From NCBI GenBank assembly GCA_910586725.1, contig CAJUJL010000037.1:1-27720 (forward strand): a DNA stretch of 27,720 nt, given 5' to 3'. The translations under genes and the position numbers were made by a program. Shown here piece by piece: positions 8,348-14,868 of this stretch. Source of the DNA: an uncultured Lachnospiraceae bacterium (GTDB lineage: Bacteria > Bacillota > Clostridia > Lachnospirales > Lachnospiraceae). Every line of letters begins with the position of its first letter. Within the stretch, counting starts at the first letter, position 1. The notes under the pieces are model-generated. The model saw only the letters and a list, made by a program, of their open reading frames with translations. It made no database searches and was not told where the DNA came from.

Positions 8348-9765
8348 AAAAAACAATTTACCCAAAACTGTTTATAGGCTACCTGCTATTTGGCATCCTT
8401 GGATTTATTATTGTTTCCACCATTACTTCGCATCTTCTGTTTGACTATGTCCAATCCAAAGAAGCCTCCAATTTATACAAAGAAGCTAATCTGATCGCAT
8501 CCGATTATGCGTTCAGCTATTACAGCAATGCCATTTCCCTGACAGATTTTGAACAGCGCTTAGAGGCTCTCGACACCTATCTGTCCGCACAGATATGGGT
8601 TGTTGGCAGAGACGGCGATATTTTGGTCAATTCCAGAAAGAAATCAGACTTATTCCCGATTGAGTCTATTCCCGATTTTAATATCAGTGATTTTAACCAT
8701 CAATATTATCGCACCGGTTTCTTTTATAACTATTTTGATACGGAACAAATCAGCGTATATGCGCCAATTTCCGTCAATTATAAAATCAGAGGCTATATCA
8801 TAATACACAAACCGATGCATACCCTGGTTTCTTACCATAACGGTCTCTTAAAAATAACTTATTTCACTTTTATTATCTTGTTTTTATGCGCATTCGTCCT
8901 TCTGGCCATATTTACTTACATGATTATACTTCCAATCAAAAAAATCGCCAGAACAGCCAGCGAATACGCCGCCGGCAAATTTGAACATCCGGTGGACATT
9001 CATACCAACGATGAAATCGGTTATCTTGCGGCGTCTTTAACTTATATGGCAGACGAGTTAAATACATTGGAAGAAGACCAGCGCAAATTTGTTTCAAACG
9101 TCTCCCATGATTTCCGCTCCCCTTTAACCTCCATAAAAGGTTACGTGGAAGCAATGTTAGACGGCACAATTCCAACGGAAAACCAGGAAAAATATTTAAA
9201 CATCATTCTCTTTGAAACGGAACGGCTCAACAAACTGACGATGGGTCTTTTGGAGCTTAATAAATACGATTCCCGCGGCACTTTTTTGGACATTTCTACG
9301 TTTGACATCAACAATACCATCAAAATGACGGTTCAGACATTTGAAGGCATCTGCAAAGACAAACGGATTTCATTTGAACTTATTCTTACGGGACAAACGC
9401 TTTTTACACGCGCCGATATGGGCAAAATCCAGCGTGTTATATACAATCTGATCGACAACGCAATAAAATTTTCTCCCTCCGATTCCGTTATTACTATCGA
9501 AACCATGATGAAAAACGAGAAAATATTTGTTACAATCAAAGACAGAGGAATTGGAATCCCCAAAGAAAGCCTGGGAAAAATCTGGGAGCGTTTTTATAAA
9601 ACAGATTCATCCCGCGGCAAAGATAAAAAAGGCACAGGCCTTGGCCTTGCCATTGTAAAAGAAATCATCCAGTCACACAAAGAAAATATCAATGTAATCA
9701 GTACGGAAGGCGTTGGAACAGAGTTCATCTTTACGCTTCCTCTTTATCAACCGGAGGATGAATAA
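8344..9765 (+). CDS. Sensor histidine kinase, partner of the preceding regulator
   Basis: 473 residues. Membrane segment 1 (about 10-33), an extracytoplasmic sensor region of about 135 residues (PAS/Cache-like, with SAQIWVVGRDGDILVNS), membrane segment 2 (about 170-195), HAMP (about 196-246), and a DHp domain with phospho-acceptor H255 in FVSNVSHDFRSPLTSIKGY. The catalytic domain follows: N box NLIDNAIKFS (368-377), G1 DRGIGIP (400-406), F box (WERFYKTD) and G2 GTGLGLAIVK (430-439). All key residues are present, so it should be active. ATGA overlap with the regulator gene suggests translational coupling. The stop codon sits in a hairpin shared with the convergent lgt-like gene. Confidence 0.95.
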   Translation: MKKTIYPKLFIGYLLFGILGFIIVSTITSHLLFDYVQSKEASNLYKEANLIASDYAFSYYSNAISLTDFEQRLEALDTYLSAQIWVVGRDGDILVNSRKKSDLFPIESIPDFNISDFNHQYYRTGFFYNYFDTEQISVYAPISVNYKIRGYIIIHKPMHTLVSYHNGLLKITYFTFIILFLCAFVLLAIFTYMIILPIKKIARTASEYAAGKFEHPVDIHTNDEIGYLAASLTYMADELNTLEEDQRKFVSNVSHDFRSPLTSIKGYVEAMLDGTIPTENQEKYLNIILFETERLNKLTMGLLELNKYDSRGTFLDISTFDINNTIKMTVQTFEGICKDKRISFELILTGQTLFTRADMGKIQRVIYNLIDNAIKFSPSDSVITIETMMKNEKIFVTIKDRGIGIPKESLGKIWERFYKTDSSRGKDKKGTGLGLAIVKEIIQSHKENINVISTEGVGTEFIFTLPLYQPEDE

Positions 9766-9785
9766 ATTATCCGTCCATCCTCCGG
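9751..9785. terminator. Inverted repeat across two convergent stop codons
   Basis: Ten-base perfect arms CCGGAGGATG (9751-9760) and CATCCTCCGG (9776-9785) with a 15-base loop that contains both the kinase and the lgt-like stop codons. On the plus strand it is followed by GATTTTGATT, a poor U-run; on the minus strand there is none. It may be a weak bidirectional terminator or an mRNA 3'-end stabiliser. Confidence 0.5.
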
Positions 9786-10534
9786 GATTTTGATTGTATA
9801 ACCAAGATGGCTACGCCAATCGCAAGCGTAAAAAAAGATATAAACTGCGATGTCGAAAACGAGCCTACGTTTCCACGTTCCAGATCTCCTCTGAAATATT
9901 CCAAAAAAAAGCGCCCCACACTGTAGTTTATAATATAAATTGCGCCTACGCATCCCTTTTTCAGCTTTGCCTTCTTCCAAAGAACATACAGCACAATAAA
10001 ATTAATCAGGTTTAATCCGGAAGAAACAAGCTGAGCCGGAAACAGCTTTATGCCTGTCGGCGCATACAAAGATTTCTCAAATACAATCCCGCACGCGCTT
10101 TCCGTTGGCTGACCGTAACAACAGCCCGCCAAAAAACATCCGATCCTTCCGATACACTGTGCCAGAGCAACCAGCGGTGCAACCAGGTCAAATGATTTCC
10201 AAAAATCTACCTTCTTGATTCTGCAATAAACATATGCCGTTAAAACGCCTCCTATTAATCCGCCATACACTACATAACCACTTGCAAAATCCAAAATCCT
10301 GGAAGGATTTTCTACAAGCTCCGGCAAAATAGTGATCCAGAACAGAATTTTTGAAGATGCATATCCTCCGATTACACAGGCAATTCCCATCCCAAAAAGA
10401 AATCCTTCTTCCGCAATTCCCGTTTTTTTCATCTGAATCTCTCCGATCCAAATGGCCGCTATAATTCCAATAGCCGTCATCAATCCATAACTGTAAACCG
10501 TAATGGGTCCAATTGAAAACAATTCAGGCAGCAT
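9767..10534 (-). CDS. lgt: Prolipoprotein diacylglyceryl transferase (Lgt) family protein, variant residues
   Basis: 255 residues from ATG 10534 with AAGGAGG (10540-10546) 5 bases upstream. Lgt transfers diacylglycerol from phosphatidylglycerol to the lipobox cysteine of prolipoproteins in the membrane. About seven membrane segments are visible, as are the N-terminal YSYGLM, the core GRIGCFLAGCCYG (129-141) and RFFLEYFRGD (208-217). Compared with E. coli Lgt, the essential His103 of the HGGL motif is Tyr90 (VVYGGLIGG), and Asn146 following the conserved Arg143 is Cys133. The core is unusually Cys-rich. The protein may be an active clostridial form or a paralogue with another substrate; the family call is firm, the activity is not. 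It lies downstream of the ribosomal terminator; I see no convincing own promoter. Confidence 0.83.
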   Translation of the reverse strand: MLPELFSIGPITVYSYGLMTAIGIIAAIWIGEIQMKKTGIAEEGFLFGMGIACVIGGYASSKILFWITILPELVENPSRILDFASGYVVYGGLIGGVLTAYVYCRIKKVDFWKSFDLVAPLVALAQCIGRIGCFLAGCCYGQPTESACGIVFEKSLYAPTGIKLFPAQLVSSGLNLINFIVLYVLWKKAKLKKGCVGAIYIINYSVGRFFLEYFRGDLERGNVGSFSTSQFISFFTLAIGVAILVIQSKSRRMDG

Positions 10535-10565
10535 TTGCTCCTCCTTATAAATACACATATTTGAC

Positions 10566-10596
10566 AAAAAACTCCGGTTGCATAACCGGAGTTTTT
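10566..10596 (-). terminator. Intrinsic terminator at the end of the ribosomal cluster
   Basis: Nine-base perfect stem ACTCCGGTT/AACCGGAGT with a 4-base loop (10571-10592), followed in minus-strand sense by GTTTTTTG, and flanked by A-runs so that it could also work on the other strand. It begins 11 bases after the rplQ stop codon. Confidence 0.93.
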
Positions 10597-10603
10597 ATCA
10601 TCA

Positions 10604-11140
10604 TTACACAAGCTCTAAAAGAACTTCTAAAGCGCCGTCGCCTTTACGCTGGCCAATCTTTACGATTCTTGTATATCCACCGTTGCGGCCCGCATACTTA
10701 GGACCAATTTCGTCAAATAATTTTGCAACAAGATCTACTTTTTTTGTATTCTTCTTCCTGCCCCGTCCGTCTTTCGGCACTTCCGTTACAGAATAAAGCA
10801 CTTTCAAAATCTCTCTTCTTGCATGAAGACGGGATGGCATATCTACTTTGATCGTTCTGTCCACTTCGTCGTAAATTGTAACCTTCTTGCCATCTACAAC
10901 TTCTTTTACCCTTTTGCCGTCTTTGTCTTTCCGTGCAACTTTTGCTTTTACCGTTTTTTCTTCGTAATTGTCTTTCTCTTTGATTGCTTTTGCAATAATT
11001 CCTTCTGCAATTTTACGAACTTCCTTTGCTTTCGCTTCCGTAGTAACGATTTTGCCGTTTTGAATCAGCGCCGTTACCTGGCCCCTTAAAAGAGCCTTTC
11101 TCTGTGATGAAGTTCTGCTTAACTTTCTATACTTTGCCAT
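10604..11140 (-). CDS. rplQ: 50S ribosomal protein L17, with insertions
   Basis: 178 residues from ATG 11140 (GGAGGA 11148-11153), compared with about 112-127 in most bacteria. The N-terminal block MAKYRKLSRTSSQRKALLRG and the C-terminal block GPKYAGRNGGYTRIVKIG are canonical. Between them sit two lysine-rich insertions, about 57-103 (with DGKRVKEVVDGKKVTIYDEV) and about 119-135 (KDGRGRKKNTKK), around the family segment MPSRLHARREILKVLY. The pattern fits Lachnospiraceae L17. L17 binds near the peptide exit tunnel. It is the last gene of the alpha operon, 142 bases after rpoA. Confidence 0.95.
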   Translation of the reverse strand: MAKYRKLSRTSSQRKALLRGQVTALIQNGKIVTTEAKAKEVRKIAEGIIAKAIKEKDNYEEKTVKAKVARKDKDGKRVKEVVDGKKVTIYDEVDRTIKVDMPSRLHARREILKVLYSVTEVPKDGRGRKKNTKKVDLVAKLFDEIGPKYAGRNGGYTRIVKIGQRKGDGALEVLLELV

Positions 11141-11171
11141 TTTTAAATCCTCCGTTTTGTGGAACATCCGA

Positions 11172-11263
11172 CACGCTCTTCGGTCTTACTCATCGAATGC
11201 TGTTCTTTTTAGTTGCCTCCACCATATCCATGGAGATGACCTCTTCCCGCTCTTTGGACTTAC
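11172..11263. repeat. Imperfect 18-base direct repeat in the rpoA-rplQ spacer
   Basis: 11172-11189 and 11246-11263 match at 15 of 18 positions and are 74 bases apart start to start. The 142-base spacer (11141-11282) has no convincing gene; only a 13-codon ATG frame without a Shine-Dalgarno is present. The role of the repeat is unknown. Confidence 0.4.
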
Positions 11264-11282
11264 GGAATCAGCCATTCATATT

Positions 11283-12245
11283 TTATAAATCTTCGCTCTG
11301 GTTCAACTGAAGACCTAATTCTTTTAATTTTGCCAGCACTTCTTCTAACGACTTGCGCCCAAGGTTACGAACCTTCATCATATCCTCAGGCGTCCGGTTT
11401 GTCAGTTCTTCCACCGTATTGATGCCTGCGCGCTTCAAACAATTGTAAGACCGCACGGACAGCTCCAACTCGTCAATGTTCATTTCCAGAACTTTGCCTT
11501 TTGCATCATCTTCCTTTTCCACCATAACTTCAGCGGACATTGCTGTCTCTGAAAGGTTGATGAAAAGACTTAAGTGCTCACTTAGAACCTTTGCAGCCAA
11601 ACTCACCGCTTCGTCCGGTTCCAATGTACCATTGGTAAATACATCTAATGTGAGTTTATCATAATCGGTGATCTGCCCTACACGTGTATTCTCAACTGTC
11701 AGATTTACACGCTCAACAGGCGTATAAATAGAATCAATCGCGATTACGCCAATCGGCACATCTTCAGATTTATTCTTTTCTGAACTGACATATCCCCTTC
11801 CTTTTGTGATCGTCAGTTCCATATAAAGCTTGCAGTCAGCTCCTCCATTTAAATTCGCAATCACCAATTCCGGATTCAAAATCTGAATATCGGGATCTGC
11901 CTGAATATCAGAAGCTGTAACAACGCCTTCTCCCTCAAATTCAATGTAAGCAACTTTTGGCTCATCTGTCGGACATGTATTCTTAAGTGCAAGATTCTTG
12001 ATGTTCATGATAATTTCAGTAACATCTTCTTTTACGCCGGGAACAGAACTGAACTCGTGTAAAACACCGTCAATCTTTACCTGGCTTACCGCTGCACCTG
12101 GTAAGGAAGAAAGCATAATTCTTCTTAAAGAATTGCCCAATGTCGTACCGTACCCTCTTTCCAATGGTTCTACAACAAATCTTCCATACTTTTTGTCTTC
12201 TGAAATTTCAGCGATTTCAATTTTCGGTTTTTCAAAATCAAACAC
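11283..12245 (-). CDS. rpoA: RNA polymerase alpha subunit
   Basis: 320 residues. The start is GTG 12245, supported by AAGGAGG (12254-12260) 8 bases upstream. The N-terminal domain (about 1-230) carries the assembly motif GYGTTLGNSLRRIMLSSLPG and the second dimer/assembly region LTVENTRVGQITDYDKLTLD. A charged linker (about 235-250, KEDDAKGKV) leads to the C-terminal domain (about 252-316), whose helix-hairpin-helix RSYNCLKRAGINTVEEL and RNLGRKSLEEV contact UP elements and activators. It lies between rpsD and rplQ, as in nearly all Firmicutes, so its synthesis is tied to that of ribosomal proteins. Confidence 0.97.
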   Translation of the reverse strand: MFDFEKPKIEIAEISEDKKYGRFVVEPLERGYGTTLGNSLRRIMLSSLPGAAVSQVKIDGVLHEFSSVPGVKEDVTEIIMNIKNLALKNTCPTDEPKVAYIEFEGEGVVTASDIQADPDIQILNPELVIANLNGGADCKLYMELTITKGRGYVSSEKNKSEDVPIGVIAIDSIYTPVERVNLTVENTRVGQITDYDKLTLDVFTNGTLEPDEAVSLAAKVLSEHLSLFINLSETAMSAEVMVEKEDDAKGKVLEMNIDELELSVRSYNCLKRAGINTVEELTNRTPEDMMKVRNLGRKSLEEVLAKLKELGLQLNQSEDL

Positions 12246-12298
12246 TAAAAAGCCCTCCTTATTCGGGTATATACCTATCTCAACTTGTCAGCCTTAAA

Positions 12299-12892
12299 TT
12301 ACTTACTGTATAACTCGACGATAAGCATTTCGTCAACAGGTACATCTATTTGGTCTCTGGAAGGTAATTCTTTTACGGTTCCTTTTAAATTCTCTGCATC
12401 TACGTCAAGCCATTCCGGAACCAATCTTCCACCTGTCACTTCCGTTATATCCTTGAATCTCTGGATTCCTTTGCTCTTTTCTCTGATTTCGATTTCATCA
12501 CCGGCTTTTACTCTGTAAGACGGAATATTAACGCATCTTCCGTTTACCGTTACAAATTTATGGCCTACTACCTGTCTGGACTCTCTTCTGGTTCTTGCAA
12601 ATCCCATACGGAAAACTACATTATCCAGTCTGCTCTCCAGCATGGTCATAAGGTTTTCACCGGTCATGCCCTTCATTCTGTCCGCTTTCTCATAATACGT
12701 ATGGAAAGGTTTCTCCAGCACGCCATAAATGAATTTTGCTTTTTGTTTTTCTCTTAACTGAAGGCCGTATTCGGAAATTTTCCTGTTTGCCCTTTTTAAT
12801 TCTCTGTTCGACTTTTTATCTATTCCTAAATAAACCGGATCCAATCCAAGCGATCTGCATCTTTTAAGAATAGGAACTCTGTTCACTGCCAT
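12299..12892 (-). CDS. rpsD: 30S ribosomal protein S4
   Basis: 197 residues. The C-terminal S4 RNA-binding domain is clear (about 87-150: MLESRLDNVVFRMGFARTRR, QVVGHKFVTVNG). The N-terminus (MAVNRVPILKRCRSLGLDP) lacks the four-cysteine zinc motif found in many S4 proteins, so this is the zinc-free form. S4 nucleates assembly of the 30S body, and in other bacteria it represses its own operon through a leader RNA. A separate rpsD promoter is not evident; the gene follows rpsK by 27 bases and precedes rpoA by 53. Confidence 0.97.
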   Translation of the reverse strand: MAVNRVPILKRCRSLGLDPVYLGIDKKSNRELKRANRKISEYGLQLREKQKAKFIYGVLEKPFHTYYEKADRMKGMTGENLMTMLESRLDNVVFRMGFARTRRESRQVVGHKFVTVNGRCVNIPSYRVKAGDEIEIREKSKGIQRFKDITEVTGGRLVPEWLDVDAENLKGTVKELPSRDQIDVPVDEMLIVELYSK

Positions 12893-12919
12893 CTTTGACT
12901 ATCCCTCCTATTAGATTGA

Positions 12920-13312
12920 TTAAACTCTCCTGCGTTTTGGTGGACGACATCCATTATGAGGAACTGGTGTTACGTCTCTGATACTTGTCACTTCCAGACC
13001 ACATGCAGAAAGCGCGCGAATAGCCGCTTCTCTTCCCGATCCCGGTCCTTTTACCATAACATCTACTGATTTTAAGCCATGAATTAACGCTGCTTTTGTC
13101 GCTGTTTCAGCCGCCATCTGTGCAGCATATGGAGTAGATTTCCTTGAACCTCTGAAACCAAGACCACCGGCGCTTGCCCATGATAAAGCATTTCCTTCAG
13201 CATCTGTTATCGTTACGATTGTATTGTTAAAAGATGACTGAATATGTGCCTGTCCGCGTTCAACGTTTTTCTTGACACGTTTTTTTGTCACTTTTTTTGT
13301 AACTTTCGCCAT
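12920..13312 (-). CDS. rpsK: 30S ribosomal protein S11
   Basis: 130 residues, normal length. Lysine/arginine-rich N-terminus (KVTKKVTKKRVKKNVERG), central HIQSSFNNTIVTITD and ALSWASAGGLGFRGSRKSTP, and the very conserved C-terminus SIRDVTPVPHNGCRPPKRR. S11 forms part of the platform of the 30S subunit, near the mRNA exit. The 118-base spacer from rpsM contains several small inverted repeats and a 16-bp A/T palindrome. Confidence 0.97.
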   Translation of the reverse strand: MAKVTKKVTKKRVKKNVERGQAHIQSSFNNTIVTITDAEGNALSWASAGGLGFRGSRKSTPYAAQMAAETATKAALIHGLKSVDVMVKGPGSGREAAIRALSACGLEVTSIRDVTPVPHNGCRPPKRRRV

Positions 13313-13332
13313 AAAAACTAACCTACTTTCTT

Positions 13333-13348
13333 ATTATTTATAAATAAT
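13333..13348. repeat. A/T-only perfect palindrome upstream of rpsK
   Basis: ATTATTTATAAATAAT is self-complementary over 16 bases. It lies 20 bases before the rpsK start, in a spacer (13313-13430) that also has small hairpins such as GGCTG-AATG-CAGCC in mRNA sense. It might affect initiation by folding, but could be chance in A/T-rich DNA. Confidence 0.4.
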
Positions 13349-13430
13349 TGGGTTTCCTGTATCGTTGCTCCGGCCAGAAATTCTTCCGGAACTTAGGCTG
13401 CATTCAGCCGCCTGTTTCTATGAAACATGT

Positions 13431-13799
13431 TTATTTCTTTTTGTTTGCTACCGTTCTCTTCGGGCCTTTTCTTGTTCTTGCATTTGTCTTTGTATTCTGA
13501 CCGCGAACCGGAAGACCTTTCCTGTGACGGATTCCACGATAACATCCGATTTCCTGAAGCCTCTTAATATTAAGAGCGATTTCTCTTCTTAAATCTCCTT
13601 CTACCGTCTGAGTAGCGTCAATCACTTCACTGATTCTCTTTACTTCCTCATCTGTCAAATCCCGGCAGCGTGTATCCGGATTAACTTTTGCTTCTGCGAG
13701 GATACGGTTAGAGCTTGATCTGCCAACTCCGTAAATGTAAGTCAAACCGATTTCCACACGCTTTTCTCTTGGTAAATCTACACCTGCGATACGAGCCAT
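13431..13799 (-). CDS. rpsM: 30S ribosomal protein S13
   Basis: 122 residues from ATG 13799, with GGAGGTG (13809-13815) 9 bases upstream; the frame is open further upstream, but that stretch runs into the stem-loop repeat and has no matching family sequence. Family blocks: MARIAGVDLPREKRVEIGLT at the start, LTDEEVKRISEVID, and the C-terminal RGIRHRKGLPVRGQ followed by a basic tail. S13 bridges the subunits at the 30S head. It is separated from rpmJ by an unusually long structured leader of about 340 bases. Confidence 0.97.
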   Translation of the reverse strand: MARIAGVDLPREKRVEIGLTYIYGVGRSSSNRILAEAKVNPDTRCRDLTDEEVKRISEVIDATQTVEGDLRREIALNIKRLQEIGCYRGIRHRKGLPVRGQNTKTNARTRKGPKRTVANKKK

Positions 13800-13824
13800 T
13801 CGTCGTTGCACCTCCATAATTATT

Positions 13825-13860
13825 GCCCACGCAGCGCGGCATATATTATGCCCTGCGAGC
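13825..13860 (-). repeat. Intercistronic stem-loop repeat, copy upstream of rpsM
   Basis: Copy of the repeat family. The + strand reads GCCCACGCAGCGCGGCAT, a short loop, then ATGCCCTGCGAGC. GGCAT/ATGCC and GCAG/CTGC arms pair, and it ends close to the rpsM Shine-Dalgarno. Confidence 0.75.
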
Positions 13861-14043
13861 GCTCCATAAAAATTATTTACCAACCTGAGCCGTTTCTCTC
13901 CCAGGCGTACTGCTTACGGCAACAAAACATATGCAGCTCCGGTTCCCCGGCCTGAAATGTCGTGCATACACTTATTGCCTCTCCATAACTTAAAATCAAA
14001 AGACGTCTGTCCGAATTCCGGTATGTTAAATCCGGATACAGAC

Positions 14044-14065
14044 AAAAGCAGTACTCACGTACTGC
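14044..14065 (-). terminator. Terminator-like hairpin (possible attenuator) between rpmJ and rpsM
   Basis: Perfect 7-base stem GCAGTAC/GTACTGC with a GTGA (GNRA-type) tetraloop, followed by TTTTGT in mRNA sense. The U-run is short, so partial termination is likelier than a full stop. It sits inside the operon, after rpmJ only. Confidence 0.5.
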
Positions 14066-14141
14066 GTTATTATGAACAGCGAAAATCATTCATTTAAAAT
14101 GTTCCGCTGCAGCCGCACATAATTCTCTTACAGGAACTCAA

Positions 14142-14255
14142 TTAGCCCTGTCTCTGTTTGTGTTTTGGATTTTCACAAATAATACGGATGCTTCCTTTTC
14201 TTTTAATTACCTTGCATTTTTCACACATTGGTTTAACTGATGATCTTACTTTCAC
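14142..14255 (-). CDS. rpmJ: 50S ribosomal protein L36
   Basis: 37 residues from GTG 14255, with AAGGAGG (14263-14269) 7 bases upstream. The sequence begins MKVRSSVKPMCEKCKVIKRK and ends ICENPKHKQRQG. C11, C14, C27 and H32 form the zinc ribbon, so this is the zinc-binding type. L36 is the smallest protein of the 50S subunit. It is the first gene after the internal promoter at 14338-14366 and is followed by the long rpsM leader. Confidence 0.97.
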   Translation of the reverse strand: MKVRSSVKPMCEKCKVIKRKGSIRIICENPKHKQRQG

Positions 14256-14337
14256 AGCAAATCCTCCTTTCCTAAAAGTACTCTCTGCTGCAGATATTCA
14301 GTCAATATCCGCAAATCCCCAAAAACGTACGTATAGT

Positions 14338-14366
14338 ATTGTACCATACTGTTTTTAAAGAGTCAA
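14338..14366 (-). promoter_or_regulatory. Strong promoter of the rpmJ-rpsM-rpsK-rpsD-rpoA-rplQ operon
   Basis: On the minus strand TTGACT (14361-14366) and TACAAT (14338-14343) are separated by 17 bases, close to the sigma-A consensus. It starts right after the infA stop codon. The 5' untranslated region then contains a small inverted repeat GATATT/AATATC ahead of the rpmJ Shine-Dalgarno. Confidence 0.8.
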
Positions 14367-14370
14367 TCTT

Positions 14371-14589
14371 TTATTTATCTCTCCAGATGATTCTTCCTTT
14401 TGTCAAATCATACGGAGACATTTCAATTGTAACTTTATCTCCCGGTAAAATCCGAATAAAATTCATTCTCAGTTTACCGCTGATATGGGCCAGGATCCTG
14501 TGGCCGTTTTCCAGTTCTACCTGAAACATCGCATTCGGAAGTTTCTCAATAACTTTTCCTTCTACTTCAATAACATCTGTTTTTGACAT
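14371..14589 (-). CDS. infA: Translation initiation factor IF-1
   Basis: 72 residues, exactly the usual length. It is a single S1-like OB fold: VIEVEGKVIEKLPNAMFQVE, NGHRILAHISGKLRMNFIRI, LPGDKVTIEMSPYDLTKGRI. IF-1 binds the ribosomal A site during initiation and helps IF-2 and IF-3. The Shine-Dalgarno GGAGGC is visible after the end of the KOW protein gene 15 bases upstream. It is the last gene before the internal promoter. Confidence 0.98.
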   Translation of the reverse strand: MSKTDVIEVEGKVIEKLPNAMFQVELENGHRILAHISGKLRMNFIRILPGDKVTIEMSPYDLTKGRIIWRDK

Positions 14590-14604
14590 TCCTCTCGCCT
14601 CCTG

Positions 14605-14868
14605 CTACTTATTGATTGAACGTTCATACATTCTGACTGCCCGACAAATCATATTGTCTGACCATGATTCGTTTTCCTGAAACTGCTCTGAAATACTTTC
14701 CGGAATATATTTCACGATCTGATAATGCTTTTCATTTTTTTTCTTGGGATTATTCATGGTATGCGTACTTCCATTTACCAGATATGCAAATCTTCCTTCC
14801 TTTTTCCAGATCAGATAAATATGATTCTTGTCATGTCCGGATAAAGATTTTGCAAATTCTATTCTCAT
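14605..14868 (-). CDS. Small KOW-domain-like RNA-binding protein
   Basis: 87 residues. The N-terminal half (FAKSLSGHDKNHIYLIWKKE, then FAYLVNGSTHTMNNPKKKN) has the look of the KOW/L14e-like proteins encoded at this place in many Clostridia; they are annotated as KOW domain-containing RNA-binding proteins. The ATG overlaps the map stop by 4 bases, with GGAGG inside the end of map, so translation is coupled. Position between map and infA suggests a ribosome- or rRNA-linked function, but none has been shown that I know of. The C-terminal half (about 50-87) has no motif I recognise. Confidence 0.8.
   Translation of the reverse strand: MRIEFAKSLSGHDKNHIYLIWKKEGRFAYLVNGSTHTMNNPKKKNEKHYQIVKYIPESISEQFQENESWSDNMICRAVRMYERSINK

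Larger units (their letters stand above)
13800..14141 (-). promoter_or_regulatory. Long structured leader between rpmJ and rpsM
   Basis: 342 bases without a recognisable gene. In mRNA sense it holds, in order: a hairpin GCAGTAC-GTGA-GTACTGC followed by UUUU (14044-14065); a longer stem GTCTG..TCCG/CGGA..CAGAC followed by GUCUUUUGAUUUU (roughly 13993-14044); an unstructured-looking middle; and one copy of the stem-loop repeat (13825-13860) before the rpsM Shine-Dalgarno. A 70-codon open frame (13877-14089) resembles no known protein. The arrangement fits an attenuator or a ribosomal protein binding leader, which is inference. Confidence 0.5.

Noticed and set aside
10535..10565. A promoter for the lgt-like gene right after the terminator (TTGTCA and TATAAG in minus sense)
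   Set aside because: The spacing is only 12 bases, too short for a sigma-A promoter.
12893..12919. An S4 autoregulatory leader directly ahead of rpsD, as in Bacillus subtilis
   Set aside because: The spacer is only 27 bases, which leaves no room for such a leader; any S4 control would have to act elsewhere.
13877..14089. A 70-codon open frame on the minus strand in the rpmJ-rpsM spacer
   Set aside because: It has no good Shine-Dalgarno, resembles no family I recognise, has an odd composition and runs through the predicted hairpins; the spacer is better read as untranslated leader.
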